Positions 17,941-27,228 of a stretch of 32,986 bases of DNA are shown here, piece after piece. This stretch comes from Nitrosomonas communis (lineage in GTDB: Bacteria; Pseudomonadota; Gammaproteobacteria; Burkholderiales; Nitrosomonadaceae). The stretch covers positions 1-32,986 of the forward strand of contig NZ_FOUB01000040.1 of assembly GCF_900114745.1 (NCBI RefSeq), in the 5' to 3' direction. Every line of letters begins with the position of its first letter. Positions within the stretch are counted from its first letter, which is position 1. Both the position numbers and the translations under genes were made by a program. The notes under the pieces were generated by a model. The model searched no databases. It was not told the DNA's origin and worked only from the letters and a program-made list of their open reading frames with translations.

Positions 17941-19023
17941 CTATTTATCATGTTGTTGCAGCGCCCATTGGACATGCTCACGTACTAATGGGGAAGGATC
18001 ATGACTGCGTGCTTGCAACGCCTCAATAACGGCCGGAGATGAGGGCGCATTGCCCAAACCAACCGCAATATTGCGCAACCATTGCTCATAGCCAATGCGA
18101 CGGATGGGACTACCCGCAAGTTTTGATTCGAACTCTTCCTTGCTCCATTGAAACAATTCCACCAGTGAGACATCATCCAATCCATTACGCACGGCGAAAT
18201 CGGCTTCTTGTGTTATCTTGGCATATTTATTCCAAGGACAGACCAATTGACAGTCATCACAACCATAAACCCGATTGCCAATTAGCGGACGCAAAGCTTC
18301 AGGGATGCTACCCTTGAGCTCAATAGTGAGATAAGAAATACATCGTCTTGCATCTAACTGGTAAGGCCCAATAATGGCCTGGGTAGGACAAATATCAATG
18401 CAGCGGGTACAGCTACCGCAATAGCTCCCAACAGGATCATCTACAGGTAGCGGCAAATCGGTATACATTTCTCCAAGGAAAAAGTACGACCCCCCTTCTC
18501 TGGATAACAGCAAAGTATGCTTGCCACGCCATCCAAGGCCTGATTTCTTTGCCCACTCTACTTCCATTACCGGCGCACTATCGGTAAACACACGATAATT
18601 AAATGGACCTATCATGCCCGAAATAGTGTCAGCCAGTTTCTGCAGTCGCGCACGCAGCACTTTATGGTAATCACGTCCGACAGCATAGCGTGAAATAAAT
18701 GCTTTGTTGCCATCATGAAGAACACTCCAACCCTCCTTCGCTGCTGGCGGAGTATAATTCATTCGTACAGAAATCACGCGCAGCACGCCAGGTACTAGCT
18801 CTGCAGGGCGGGTTCGCTTGGTGCCATGTTTTGCCATATAATCCATGTCACCATGAAAACCCTTATCCAGCCACGCGGATAGTTCTGCTTCAACTGAAGA
18901 CATGTCAGCATGAGCATCAGCAACACGCACATCTTGAAAACCAAGCTGTCTACCCCAATTTTTGATAAATTCTTTTAACGAAATAACATCTAGTGATGAA
19001 TTTGTGGAGATCTCTTCTTGCAT
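17941..19023 (-). CDS. queG: Epoxyqueuosine reductase
   Basis: This 360-residue enzyme reduces epoxyqueuosine to queuosine in the anticodon of tRNA (Asp, Asn, His, Tyr), the last step of Q synthesis. It uses a corrinoid and two [4Fe-4S] clusters. Visible signatures are FTDSAPVMEVEWA (147-159, catalytic Asp148), GLGWRGKHTLL, first ferredoxin set Cys202/205/208/212 (CGSCTRCIDIC) and second set Cys255/258/262 with Cys228. The C-terminal 60 residues read as helical HEAT-like repeats (REHVQWAL), normal for QueG. Its start codon is directly back to back with that of tsaE, so each gene's upstream control must lie inside the other. Confidence 0.95.
   Translation of the reverse strand: MQEEISTNSSLDVISLKEFIKNWGRQLGFQDVRVADAHADMSSVEAELSAWLDKGFHGDMDYMAKHGTKRTRPAELVPGVLRVISVRMNYTPPAAKEGWSVLHDGNKAFISRYAVGRDYHKVLRARLQKLADTISGMIGPFNYRVFTDSAPVMEVEWAKKSGLGWRGKHTLLLSREGGSYFFLGEMYTDLPLPVDDPVGSYCGSCTRCIDICPTQAIIGPYQLDARRCISYLTIELKGSIPEALRPLIGNRVYGCDDCQLVCPWNKYAKITQEADFAVRNGLDDVSLVELFQWSKEEFESKLAGSPIRRIGYEQWLRNIAVGLGNAPSSPAVIEALQARSHDPSPLVREHVQWALQQHDK
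19006..19010 (+). promoter_or_regulatory. Ribosome binding site supporting the TTG start of tsaE
   Basis: GGAGA ends 7 bases before the TTG at 19018. It lies inside the first codons of queG on the other strand. No ATG or GTG start is available in frame nearby, so this site decides the start. Confidence 0.6.
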
Positions 19024-19506
19024 AATCTTTTTCTTTCTGACTCCGGTTCAGAGCAATCTTTTATTTTACAGCTTGCCGATGAAACAGCAACGTTAGCGCT
19101 GGGTGAGAAGTTTGCTCACATACTGCGCCCCGGTTTAATCGTTTTCCTTTGTGGCGACCTCGGAGCCGGGAAAACCACGTTAACTCGCGGTATCTTGCGC
19201 GCGATGGGCTATTCGGGGAAAGTGAAAAGTCCAACCTATAATCTGGTTGAGATCTATAAATTCTCTAGGTTATACTTGTATCATTTTGATTTTTATCGTT
19301 TCAACGATCCCATCGAATGGGAAGAAGCAGGTTTCCGTGATTACTTTAATGAGAACACAATTTGCCTACTCGAGTGGCCAGAGAAAGCTGATAAATTATT
19401 GCCAGATGCAGATATAAAGATTTTTTTTCGATTCGATCAATCAGGTCGGGAAATTAAGATTCAAGCTGGAACTGAAAAAGGAAAACTATGCTTAAAACAA
19501 TGGTAA
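19018..19506 (+). CDS. tsaE: tRNA threonylcarbamoyladenosine biosynthesis ATPase TsaE
   Basis: This 162-residue P-loop protein has Walker A GDLGAGKTT (46-54) and then VKSPTYNLVEIY and YHFDFYRF, the switch and Walker B-like blocks typical of TsaE (YjeE). Its ATPase acts with TsaB and TsaD in making t6A37 on ANN-reading tRNAs. The start is TTG, supported by GGAGA at 19006-19010. It overlaps the next gene, an AmiC-type amidase, by 19 bp. The tsaE-amiC pairing is common in proteobacteria. The length is normal. Confidence 0.93.
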   Translation: MHNLFLSDSGSEQSFILQLADETATLALGEKFAHILRPGLIVFLCGDLGAGKTTLTRGILRAMGYSGKVKSPTYNLVEIYKFSRLYLYHFDFYRFNDPIEWEEAGFRDYFNENTICLLEWPEKADKLLPDADIKIFFRFDQSGREIKIQAGTEKGKLCLKQW

Positions 19507-20831
19507 CCTCTGCAACCACTTTCCATATCATTGCAGCTAGATTCGCTCAGGTTTTATTGTTAGCTTTTTTCTCATTCATATTCACGCTCATCTCCTTATT
19601 TAGCAATAGCGCCTTTGCAAACACAAAGATTATTTCTACACGTCTTTGGGCAGGTCCAGAGTATACTCGACTGACGCTTGAATCCGATTTACCGATCAAC
19701 TATACCCTCGATATATTAGATAATTCCAAAAGAATTATTATGAACCTGGAAGGTGTGATGCTTACCCCTGCACTGGAAAGCCTCTCAGGAAAAATTAATG
19801 CAAAAGATCCTTTTATTCGTGCTGCGCGCGTAGAACGCTTGAGACCACAGATACTCCGCCTGATTATAGGACTAAAAATAAGCGCGGTACCTAAGATATT
19901 TACTCTTGATCCTATGGAAGGATTTGGTCACCGTCTTGTATTGGATATCTATCCGCCCGAACAGACTGCCCTATCTAATAAGAAAGAAAAAAAAGAAGAT
20001 CCATTAATGGCACTGGTACAAGAATTTGAAACCAGGGTGCCGACAAAAAATAATAGCAACAAGCCGCCAGAAGGATTATCCAAAAATGTTGATCGTAATT
20101 CTCGCAAGTTATCAAAAAATTATATCGTGGCAATTGATGCGGGGCATGGTGGTAAAGATCCAGGTGCAATTGGGCCGAATGGTACCCGAGAAAAAGATGT
20201 CACTCTCGCCATTGCACAAAAACTCAAGGCCAGAATTGACAAGGAAGCCAACTTGCGTGCTGTATTAATTCGCGATAATGATTATTTTCTCCCCCTTCAA
20301 GAACGACGCACCAAAGCACGCCGCGCAAATGCTGATTTGTTTATCTCTATTCATGCAGATGCTGTCCCGAGGCTTCATGCACGCGGCTCTTCTGTCTATG
20401 CATTATCTGAAAATGGAGCGACTTCCACGACAGCAAACTGGTTAGCAAAAAAAGAAAATGAATCCGATTTAATTGGAGGAGTTAAGCTTGATAACAAAGA
20501 TCACTATCTTAAAAAGACATTAATAGATTTATCTCTAAATGCGACTATCAACGATAGTATCAAGCTTGCCGGAAGCGTACTATCCGCAATTGGCAGTATT
20601 AATCCTCTCAATAAGCGAAATGTAGAACAAGCAGGCTTTGCCGTACTCAAATCACCGGATATTCCTTCCATCCTGGTAGAAACAGCATTTATCAGCAATC
20701 CAAGTGAGGAAGAAAAATTAAGAAGTGAAGCATACCAAGATAAAATGGCGAATGCGATCACCGCCGGAATTAAGCGCTATTTTTCTGATAGCTCAGTATT
20801 CGTACGCACTGAAGTAGCTCAGTCTGAGTAA
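19488..20831 (+). CDS. amiC: N-acetylmuramoyl-L-alanine amidase, AmiC type (AMIN plus Amidase_3)
   Basis: A 447-residue protein that starts with a hydrophobic export signal (about 20-45, ending SAFA). An AMIN domain follows (about 48-155, TRLWAGPEYTRLTLESD), then a Lys-rich linker (about 160-200) and an Amidase_3 domain. That domain carries the zinc ligands in IDAGHGGKDPGAIG, GTREKD and SIHADA and a late Glu in LVETAFISNPSEEE. It cuts the amide between MurNAc and the stem peptide to part daughter cells. AMIN directs it to septal wall. AAGGA lies 6 bases before the ATG, which is within tsaE, so the two are translationally linked. Activators EnvC/NlpD are not in this window. Confidence 0.94.
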   Translation: MLKTMVTSATTFHIIAARFAQVLLLAFFSFIFTLISLFSNSAFANTKIISTRLWAGPEYTRLTLESDLPINYTLDILDNSKRIIMNLEGVMLTPALESLSGKINAKDPFIRAARVERLRPQILRLIIGLKISAVPKIFTLDPMEGFGHRLVLDIYPPEQTALSNKKEKKEDPLMALVQEFETRVPTKNNSNKPPEGLSKNVDRNSRKLSKNYIVAIDAGHGGKDPGAIGPNGTREKDVTLAIAQKLKARIDKEANLRAVLIRDNDYFLPLQERRTKARRANADLFISIHADAVPRLHARGSSVYALSENGATSTTANWLAKKENESDLIGGVKLDNKDHYLKKTLIDLSLNATINDSIKLAGSVLSAIGSINPLNKRNVEQAGFAVLKSPDIPSILVETAFISNPSEEEKLRSEAYQDKMANAITAGIKRYFSDSSVFVRTEVAQSE

Positions 20832-21214
20832 TGATTGCCACATGCTGTATTTCCACATTCTGTCAAACACTGCTGTACACAAAAAGTAGCAATCACAGAA
20901 TGGGGCAAATACTTGTGCCAATTAAAAAAACCAGAGCTGATATCTTTACCGATAAACAAAATTTTCAACAAGAAGCCGATTCGTTCCCAGAAATTCCATG
21001 AGTGCTACCAGAAGATCATTATGCTAGGTGCTTCCCCCTCCGACAATACCCAGAAGGATAGGCTCAACAAGGACAAGCCTGATTCATTTACGCATGAAAG
21101 AAAGGATGATTAGGAATATTTCGTCGTTATTACGCTTTTGACAGAGCAAAAAACCTTTATTAATGCAGCAAAAATCAAAATAGCGACTGTATCAGTATCA
21201 CTTAATATTTTTTA
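20832..21214. other. 383-bp interval between amiC and rpmG with no supported gene
   Basis: The interval separates convergent genes. Short open frames exist (a TTG-started one at 20835-21113 and an ATG-started one of about 33 codons near 20900), but none looks like a known family or has a good ribosome site. It is AT-rich near 21140-21214 and probably holds terminators for both sides, though I see no strong hairpin. Confidence 0.4.
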
Positions 21215-21370
21215 TTATTTTAATTTAGTTTCTTTGTATTTGACATGCTTTCTTACTACTGGATCATATTTGGTAAGCTCTAGTTTTTCAGGTTTAGTAC
21301 GTTTGTTTTTGGTTGTGGTATAAAAATGACCTGTTCCAGCTGAAGATTCCAGTTTGATTTTTTCACGCAT
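21215..21370 (-). CDS. rpmG: 50S ribosomal protein L33
   Basis: This 51-residue protein reads from ATG 21370 to TAA 21215. It starts [20 protein letters not shown] and ends with [18 protein letters not shown], the standard L33 pattern of the Cys-free type. Lack of the zinc CxxC pairs is normal for proteobacterial L33. It binds 23S rRNA near the tRNA exit site. It lies 46 bp after rpmB on the same strand, in the widely conserved radC-rpmB-rpmG order. Confidence 0.95.
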   Translation of the reverse strand: MREKIKLESSAGTGHFYTTTKNKRTKPEKLELTKYDPVVRKHVKYKETKLK

Positions 21371-21416
21371 AATTACATTTCCATCTTAATTAAAGTAGAG
21401 GATTTTCCCTTATACA

Positions 21417-21653
21417 CTAAACGTTCACGCCACGCGCACGCATTTTGGCAAGTACAGCATCAATTCCATTTTTATCAATAGTACGCAGTGCAGCATTGGT
21501 CAAGCGTAAGGTAATCCAACGTTTCTCACTTTCGACCCAGAATCGGCGGTGTTGCAAATTTGGCAGAAAACGACGTTTTGTTTTGTTATTTGCATGGGAC
21601 ACATGATGACCAGTCATAGGCCTTTTACCAGTCACTTCACATACTCGCGCCAT
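21417..21653 (-). CDS. rpmB: 50S ribosomal protein L28
   Basis: This 78-residue basic protein starts [20 protein letters not shown] and includes [18 protein letters not shown], both highly characteristic of L28. It is assembled into the large subunit and binds 23S rRNA. It is co-oriented with rpmG and shares its likely operon. It is full length and intact. Confidence 0.97.
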   Translation of the reverse strand: MARVCEVTGKRPMTGHHVSHANNKTKRRFLPNLQHRRFWVESEKRWITLRLTNAALRTIDKNGIDAVLAKMRARGVNV

Positions 21654-21715
21654 GGTTACGTACTCCTAGTTATAAAAACAAATAATTATATCCTGATTCA
21701 GATGAATTCTTCAAT

Positions 21716-22390
21716 TCATATCAGACCCTGTTCAGCAAAGGAAAGCGTGTCTCGATCACCGATGATGAAATGATCCAATACCTTGATGTCGACCAGTGCA
21801 AGGGCCTGTTTCAGGGATTGAGTGAGTATCTCATCAGCCTTACTGGGCTCTGCAACGCCAGACGGATGATTATGAGCAAAAATTATAGCCGCCGCATTAT
21901 GATATAATCCACGTTTAACGACTTCACGCGGATATACACTAGCTTGAGTCAGTGTGCCCGTAAATAATTCCTCAGTAGCAATAGTACGATTTCTGGCATC
22001 CAGGAAAATACCCATAAACACCTCGTGCTCCCTACCACCCAGACTAAGGCGCAAGTAATCGCGCACTGATTGAGGCGAATCCATGATATCGCCACTTTTT
22101 AGTTCTTCTCTGAGCGCACGTTGGGCCATTTCCAGAACAGCCTGTAACTGCGTATATTTGGCCACCCCCATCCCAGGCAATTGACAGAGTGCATCTTGAT
22201 CAGCCAGGAATAATTCTGTCAGACTTCCAAAATGTTTTAATAACTCTCTGGCCAAATCCACTGCACTTTTACCTGCAATACCAGTCCGCAAGAAAATAGC
22301 TAATAACTCAGCATCGGAAAGATTTCTTGCTCCTTTCTTCAGGAGCTTCTCACGCGGGCGTTCGGATTCAGGCCAATCTGTAATTGCCAT
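21716..22390 (-). CDS. radC: RadC/YeeS family JAB-domain protein
   Basis: From the ATG at 22390 this is a 224-residue protein with the usual start [18 protein letters not shown] further 20 codons are open upstream to 22450 but do not match the family. It has a helix-hairpin-helix [11 protein letters not shown] and a JAMM/MPN+ metalloprotease-like site: FAHNHPSG (His173 and His175 in this numbering), then Asp186 in SKADE and DHFIIGD. RadC was once linked to repair of DNA, but that was not confirmed. The JAB fold suggests metal-dependent hydrolysis. It sits beside rpmB-rpmG and faces coaBC, as in E. coli. Confidence 0.93.
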   Translation of the reverse strand: MAITDWPESERPREKLLKKGARNLSDAELLAIFLRTGIAGKSAVDLARELLKHFGSLTELFLADQDALCQLPGMGVAKYTQLQAVLEMAQRALREELKSGDIMDSPQSVRDYLRLSLGGREHEVFMGIFLDARNRTIATEELFTGTLTQASVYPREVVKRGLYHNAAAIIFAHNHPSGVAEPSKADEILTQSLKQALALVDIKVLDHFIIGDRDTLSFAEQGLI

Positions 22391-22531
22391 TGTTTTATGA
22401 ACTAGGTAAAAAAAAATCGTCGTGACTAAATTAACGGCTAATTTTTCCAAGAATGTAGTAAATTACTTATGCTGGCTTATTAATATTTTTTTCTATTTTC
22501 CATTAATCAGCATGCATAAATAATTATAATT

Positions 22532-23731
22532 GTGACAAATTCCCGAAATAAAAAAAGTGTATTACTTGGAATAACAGGCGGCATCGCAGCGTATAAGGCT
22601 GCTGAATTTGCACGCTTACTCATACAAGATGGGTTTGAAGTACAAACCGTTATGACTGAGGCAGCTTGTCATTTTTTAGGACCAGCCACCTTACAGGCAT
22701 TGACCGGTAAACCGGTATATACGCAACTTTGGGATGAGACTGTCAATAACAGCATGGCACACATCGATTTATCGCGTTCTGCTGATGTTATTTTAGTAGC
22801 ACCTGCCAGCGCTGATTTCATCGCCAAAATTGCTCACGGCTTGGCGGATGATCTACTGTCAACGTTATGCCTTGCGCGTAGTTGTCCGTTGATGGTTGCA
22901 CCCGCCATGAATCGCCAGATGCTGGAAAACCCTGCAACACAGCGCAATCTAACTATCTTGCAAAAAGATCATATCACTGTGCTTGGTCCTGCTTATGGCA
23001 TGCAAGCTTGTGGTGTAACCGGTATGGGGCGCATGTTGGAACCACAAGAGCTTTTTGAAGCCGTGCGGAATTTCTTTCAGCCAGGGTTATTACAAGGGAA
23101 GCGTGTCCTCATTACGGCTGGGCCCACCTTTGAAGCGATTGATGCAGTCCGCGGCATTATTAACTTAAGCTCTGGCAAAATGGGCTACGCCCTCGCACAA
23201 GCTGCCCTTGAGGCAGGCGCAGAAGTCACGCTCATTTCAGGTCCGGTCTGCTTAACCAGCCCTGTCGTTAAAAAATTCATCCCTATCACCAGTGCTAACG
23301 ATATGTTCACTGCGGTCAAGAATGAGGTAGCTTTTAACGATATTTTTATCAGCGTCGCTGCAGTAGCAGACTATCGTCCTGCCATCGCTCACACCCAAAA
23401 GATAAAAAAATCTGATAACACTATGGTGCTGGAACTTGTTCCCAATCCCGATATCTTGCAATATGTCGCTAGTTTGCCCACCCCCCCTTTCTGTGTTGGT
23501 TTTGCGGCTGAAACAGAAGATATTGATCAAAACGCAGAAAACAAACGTCGCAAAAAAAAGCTGCCGTTGCTTGTGGCAAATTTGGCCCAGGAAGCAATGG
23601 GGGCAAATGACAGCACCTTAATATTGTTTGATGATAAGGGCAAACATACGCTACCTAAAGCACCCAAAATTGATCAGGCGCGCCGATTAATCGAGCACAT
23701 CGCTACCATATATAAACAACACCCTAACTAA
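22532..23731 (+). CDS. coaBC: Bifunctional phosphopantothenoylcysteine decarboxylase/synthetase
   Basis: This 399-residue fusion performs two steps of coenzyme A synthesis. The CoaC half (about 1-185) is an FMN decarboxylase with GITGGIAAYKAAEF, catalytic His77 (MAHIDLSRS), PAMN (124-127) and Cys160 in QACGVTGMGR. The CoaB half (about 190-399) couples cysteine to 4'-phosphopantothenate with CTP and has LITAGPTFEAIDAVRGI, SSGKMG and VGFAAET. The start is GTG at 22532. It is followed after 9 bp by dut, the same pair as in many proteobacteria. Confidence 0.96.
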   Translation: MTNSRNKKSVLLGITGGIAAYKAAEFARLLIQDGFEVQTVMTEAACHFLGPATLQALTGKPVYTQLWDETVNNSMAHIDLSRSADVILVAPASADFIAKIAHGLADDLLSTLCLARSCPLMVAPAMNRQMLENPATQRNLTILQKDHITVLGPAYGMQACGVTGMGRMLEPQELFEAVRNFFQPGLLQGKRVLITAGPTFEAIDAVRGIINLSSGKMGYALAQAALEAGAEVTLISGPVCLTSPVVKKFIPITSANDMFTAVKNEVAFNDIFISVAAVADYRPAIAHTQKIKKSDNTMVLELVPNPDILQYVASLPTPPFCVGFAAETEDIDQNAENKRRKKKLPLLVANLAQEAMGANDSTLILFDDKGKHTLPKAPKIDQARRLIEHIATIYKQHPN

Positions 23732-23740
23732 TTTTTTGGT

Positions 23741-24190
23741 ATGAAAAAAATTGACATCAAAATTCTTGATTTGCGGCTAAGAGATCAACTGCCAGCTTAT
23801 GCCACGCCCGGGTCAGCAGGGATCGATCTGCGCGCATGTACCGAACATCCCATTCAACTACAGCCTGGTGAAACACAATTAATTCCCACTGGTATCGCGA
23901 TTCATTTGAATGATCCAGGTTTAGCGGCAATCGTGTTACCTCGTTCTGGTCTTGGTCACAAGCATGGGATCGTAATGGGAAACTTGGTCGGATTGATCGA
24001 TTCGGATTATCAGGGGCAGATTTTAGTTTCTTGCTGGAATCGTGGGCAGTCAGAGTTTCTACTCAACCCGTTAGAACGTATTGCCCAACTGGTAATCGTT
24101 CCCATCTTGCAAGCGCAATTCAATATAGTAGAAAATTTTGAACCGACTACCCGCGGTGAAGGGGGTTTTGGAAGTACTGGCAAATGTTAG
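23741..24190 (+). CDS. dut: dUTP diphosphatase
   Basis: This 149-residue trimeric dUTPase has all five family motifs in order: [33 protein letters not shown] with catalytic Asp, [14 protein letters not shown] and the C-terminal Phe-containing [10 protein letters not shown]. It hydrolyses dUTP to dUMP and pyrophosphate, limiting uracil in DNA and feeding thymidylate synthesis. It is full length. Its 3' end overlaps the next gene by 7 bp. Confidence 0.97.
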   Translation: MKKIDIKILDLRLRDQLPAYATPGSAGIDLRACTEHPIQLQPGETQLIPTGIAIHLNDPGLAAIVLPRSGLGHKHGIVMGNLVGLIDSDYQGQILVSCWNRGQSEFLLNPLERIAQLVIVPILQAQFNIVENFEPTTRGEGGFGSTGKC

Positions 24191-24633
24191 GGTACCGGTA
24201 CTTCATGATCATTATTTTGCTGCTACTCGCGGTGGAAAGCTCAGCTACTCAACCTGTACCGCCAGTAATTCCTCTTAAAATTTTAAATCATACGGTCTCA
24301 GCAGAAATAGCGCATACTCCAACTGCGCGCTCCAAAGGATTAATGTATCGCACGCAATTAGATAAAAATAGCGGCATGCTATTCATTTTTCCCAAAACAA
24401 ATATTTATAGCATGTGGATGCTCAATACTTTTATTCCGCTCAGTGTGGCGTTTCTTGACGAAAAGGGGGTCATTCTCAATATTGCCGATATGTCTCCGCA
24501 CTCACTCACCTCGCATTCTTCAGCGCAACCAGCCAAATATGCGCTTGAAATGAATCTTGGCTGGTTTACTGAAAAAAATATAACAACTGGAGTTCAGGTA
24601 GAAGGACTCGAACAAACACCCCAAGCAGAATAA
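24184..24633 (+). CDS. DUF192 family exported protein
   Basis: A 149-residue protein with a hydrophobic N-terminus (about 8-19, IIILLLLAV) and a small-residue cleavage region near VESSATQP, so it is probably periplasmic. The DUF192 pattern is seen: [47 protein letters not shown] and ALEMNLGWF. The family folds as a small beta barrel with unknown activity. It overlaps dut by 7 bp, suggesting coupling. A 17-bp tandem duplication covers its stop codon (separate entry). Confidence 0.85.
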   Translation: MLGYRYFMIIILLLLAVESSATQPVPPVIPLKILNHTVSAEIAHTPTARSKGLMYRTQLDKNSGMLFIFPKTNIYSMWMLNTFIPLSVAFLDEKGVILNIADMSPHSLTSHSSAQPAKYALEMNLGWFTEKNITTGVQVEGLEQTPQAE

Positions 24634-24657
24634 ACCTATCAGCAGAATAAACCTATC
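24624..24657 (+). repeat. 17-bp perfect tandem duplication across the DUF192 stop codon
   Basis: AGCAGAATAAACCTATC occurs twice head to tail (24624-24640 and 24641-24657). The first copy contains the Gln-Ala-Glu-stop codons, the second lies in the spacer. It looks like a recent slippage or duplication event without effect on the protein. Confidence 0.9.
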
Positions 24658-24699
24658 CTCAGAGAATTTTTATCCTTCTCCCATAGAATCTGCTTAATT

Positions 24700-26049
24700 C
24701 TAGCGCATTTGGGGCAACATACCTTTTACTGCGCGCATCATCTTGGCCATTCCCCCTTTATTAACCATTTTCATCATTTTGCGCGCCTGTTCAAATTGTG
24801 AAAGCAGGCGATTCACCTCCTGCACGGAGACGCCCGAGCCGATAGCAATACGGCGCTTACGTGACGCCTTAATAAGTTCTGGCTTCGCACGCTCTTCTCG
24901 TGTCATGGCATTAATAATGCCTTCAGTGCGATTAATTATTTTATCATCCACTTTCATATTCTGGGCTGCTTGTGTTAATTGATGCGGCAGTTTATCCAGC
25001 ATTGCACTCATTCCACCCATTTTTTTCATCTGCTGGAATTGCATTTTGAAATCATCCAGGTCGAATCCCTTGCCTGATTTCATTTTTTTCATGAGCTTCT
25101 CAGCTTCTTTCTGATCTGCGCTGCGCTGCGCTTCTTCAATCAGCCCCAACACATCACCCATGCCGAGGATACGAGAAGCCATCCGATCTGGATAAAAGGG
25201 TTCCAGGCCAGACAATTTCTCGGCCACACCAGTAAACTTGATCGGTTTACCCGTCACATGCCGCACCGATAAAGCTGCTCCGCCGCGTGCATCTCCATCC
25301 AGTTTAGTTAAGACAACGCCTGTCAAAGGAAGCGCATCAGCGAATGCCTTTGCCGTATTGACAGCATCTTGCCCCTGCATTGCGTCAACCACAAAAAGTG
25401 TCTCAATCGGTTTTAGCAGCGCCTCAAGTTCAGTGATCTCATCCATCATCGCTTGATCAATACCGAGACGGCCTGCGGTATCGACGATCATGACATCATG
25501 ATGATGTTTGCGCGCATAATCCAGGGCAGCAGCGCAGATCTCTGCGGGTTGCTGCCCTGCTTTTACCGGAAAAAAATCAGCACCAACCTGGTTGGACAAT
25601 AGCTCTAATTGATCAATTGCGGCAGGTCGATAAATATCGCAAGAAACCAGCATTACTTTTTTCTTTTTGTTATCTATCAGCCATTTGGCCAATTTACCAC
25701 TACTGGTGGTCTTCCCTGCACCTTGCAACCCTGCCATGAGAATAACGGCAGGTGGTACAGTGTTAAGGTTGAGATCCGCTTTTTCTCCTCCCATGATAGC
25801 CATGAGTTCTTGATGTACAACGCCTACTAATGCCTGTCCAGGAGAAAGACTTTCCATGACCTCCCGACCAATTGCCTTTTGTTTTACCCGCTCGATAAAA
25901 TCCTTGATAACAGGTAAGGCCACATCAGCTTCAAGCAGCGCCATGCGCACCTCACGCATGGCCGCTTGAATGTTACTCTCGGTTAATCTAGCTTCTCCAC
26001 GCAGCGATTTAATAACACCGGAAAGTCGACTCGTTAGATTGTCAAACAT
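24700..26049 (-). CDS. ffh: Signal recognition particle protein Ffh
   Basis: This 449-residue SRP54 homolog has an N-terminal helical bundle, a GTPase G domain with P-loop GLQGAGKTT (107-115), IVDTAGRLGID, TKLDGDARGG, and a Met-rich M domain (about 325-449, with GSGVSVQEVNRLLSQFEQ and MKMVNKGGMAKMMRAVKGM). With 4.5S RNA it binds emerging hydrophobic signals and docks at FtsY. It is adjacent and divergent to a ypjD/ccsA-like gene, a widespread order. It is full length and intact. Confidence 0.97.
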   Translation of the reverse strand: MFDNLTSRLSGVIKSLRGEARLTESNIQAAMREVRMALLEADVALPVIKDFIERVKQKAIGREVMESLSPGQALVGVVHQELMAIMGGEKADLNLNTVPPAVILMAGLQGAGKTTSSGKLAKWLIDNKKKKVMLVSCDIYRPAAIDQLELLSNQVGADFFPVKAGQQPAEICAAALDYARKHHHDVMIVDTAGRLGIDQAMMDEITELEALLKPIETLFVVDAMQGQDAVNTAKAFADALPLTGVVLTKLDGDARGGAALSVRHVTGKPIKFTGVAEKLSGLEPFYPDRMASRILGMGDVLGLIEEAQRSADQKEAEKLMKKMKSGKGFDLDDFKMQFQQMKKMGGMSAMLDKLPHQLTQAAQNMKVDDKIINRTEGIINAMTREERAKPELIKASRKRRIAIGSGVSVQEVNRLLSQFEQARKMMKMVNKGGMAKMMRAVKGMLPQMR

Positions 26050-26194
26050 AGTTATCCCTCAAAAAAATTGGCGCTAAACGTATAACACCATAAAATAATA
26101 ATTTCCTAAATTCTAATAATAGCGCTTTGAATTTATACAAGTGCAAGGTAGACTGAACAAATCAGCTTTTTGATCTGTATATATTTGTATATTA

Positions 26195-27046
26195 ATGCCC
26201 AGCATTCTAATTTATATTTCAGCTTTTTTGTTTTATGCATTGGTTGGATGGTATTTCTGGCGTAGTCGCTGGAAAAATCAATCCATTTCACCCAACGCTA
26301 AGGCTGACATAAATGCCCCATCAATTGCCACATGGGAGCATTTCCTCATACTTGTTCCGCTCACGCTACATGGCTTCATACTTTATCAATCTATCTTTAT
26401 AAATGATGGGCTCAGTTTTGGTGTGGGTAATGCAATCTCATCGATTGTATGGCTGACTGCTTTGATTTACTGGTTCTCAGGTTTCTTTTCGCGGCTGCTA
26501 GAACTACAGAACTTGATCGCACCCATCGCAATGGTAGCAGCAATAGCAGTATTACTGCCGTTAATACTGCCTTCTCTGCGCCCTCTTGCCAACACTGAAT
26601 TACCTGCATTTAAAGCACATCTGCTGATTGCTCTGCTTGCCTATAGTCTGTTTACTATTGCAGCACTCCATGCAATTCTTATGACGATATTAGAGTATCG
26701 TCTGCATCATCCTGCCATGTCACGGATACTGATGAATTTACCCCCTCTTCTTGTGATGGAAAAAATGCTGTTTCGCATTATCTGGACAGGTTTTATCCTC
26801 CTCACTTTGACACTTTTTAGTGGAGTAATATTCTCACAAGAAGTTTTTGGTCAATCTGTAACATTTTCCCATAAAACGCTTTTCAGTTTTATCTCTTGGG
26901 GAGTATTTGCAGCTCTGCTTATAGGCAGGCATTTTTACGGATGGCGAGGACGTACTGCTATTCGTTGGACATTAACCGGTTTTACTATTCTTCTACTTGC
27001 CTATATCGGAAGTAAATTTGTGCTGGAAATTATTTTGCAGCGCTAA
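26195..27046 (+). CDS. YpjD/CcsA-family cytochrome c assembly-like membrane protein
   Basis: This 283-residue protein has about eight transmembrane helices starting at residue 3, with loops WRSRWKNQS and RLHHPAMSRI. The C-terminal third (TLFSGVIFSQEVFG, FSWGVFAALLIGRHFYGWRGR) follows the CcsA/HemX/CcmC fold used in heme handling. It lacks the WWD heme loop of true CcsA, so it is better compared with E. coli YpjD, whose gene also neighbours ffh. Its role is not established. It runs convergent with hoxH across the 103-bp hairpin repeat. Confidence 0.8.
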   Translation: MPSILIYISAFLFYALVGWYFWRSRWKNQSISPNAKADINAPSIATWEHFLILVPLTLHGFILYQSIFINDGLSFGVGNAISSIVWLTALIYWFSGFFSRLLELQNLIAPIAMVAAIAVLLPLILPSLRPLANTELPAFKAHLLIALLAYSLFTIAALHAILMTILEYRLHHPAMSRILMNLPPLLVMEKMLFRIIWTGFILLTLTLFSGVIFSQEVFGQSVTFSHKTLFSFISWGVFAALLIGRHFYGWRGRTAIRWTLTGFTILLLAYIGSKFVLEIILQR

Positions 27047-27121
27047 GAATAAATCCAATCAATTACAACCGAGATAAATATACCTTCGCGTAGAGCATCC
27101 CAACTCCTCAGCAAGTGCCTT

Positions 27122-27224
27122 ATTCCATTTCAAAATCAAAAATGACGCGAAGGCGAGCTGCAGACAGTATAAATAATACGGCAAAGTGAGGCCGACAAAG
27201 TCAGTGTTGAGTTAGAAATGGAAT
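27122..27224. repeat. 103-bp imperfect palindromic repeat (MITE-like), full copy
   Basis: ATTCCATTTC (27122-27131) and GAAATGGAAT (27215-27224) are perfect terminal inverted repeats. Pairing continues to 21 of 25 bases on each side, ending in TGAC/GTCA. The centre has a small stem, GTAT and ATAC around a 5-base loop AAATA. A near-identical left half occurs at 32483-32532. It lies between convergent genes (ypjD-like and hoxH), where its hairpin could also end transcription. The size and structure fit a non-autonomous element or REP-like palindrome; no coding frame is seen. Confidence 0.8.
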
Positions 27225-27228
27225 GATA

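Noticed and set aside
20835..21113. 92-codon TTG-started frame after amiC
   Set aside because: No ribosome site, odd composition, no recognised family; probably chance openness in a spacer.
22391..22450. 20-codon N-terminal extension of radC
   Set aside because: The family begins at MAITDWPES; the extension is a run of hydrophobic residues from AT-rich DNA and overlaps the likely promoter region.
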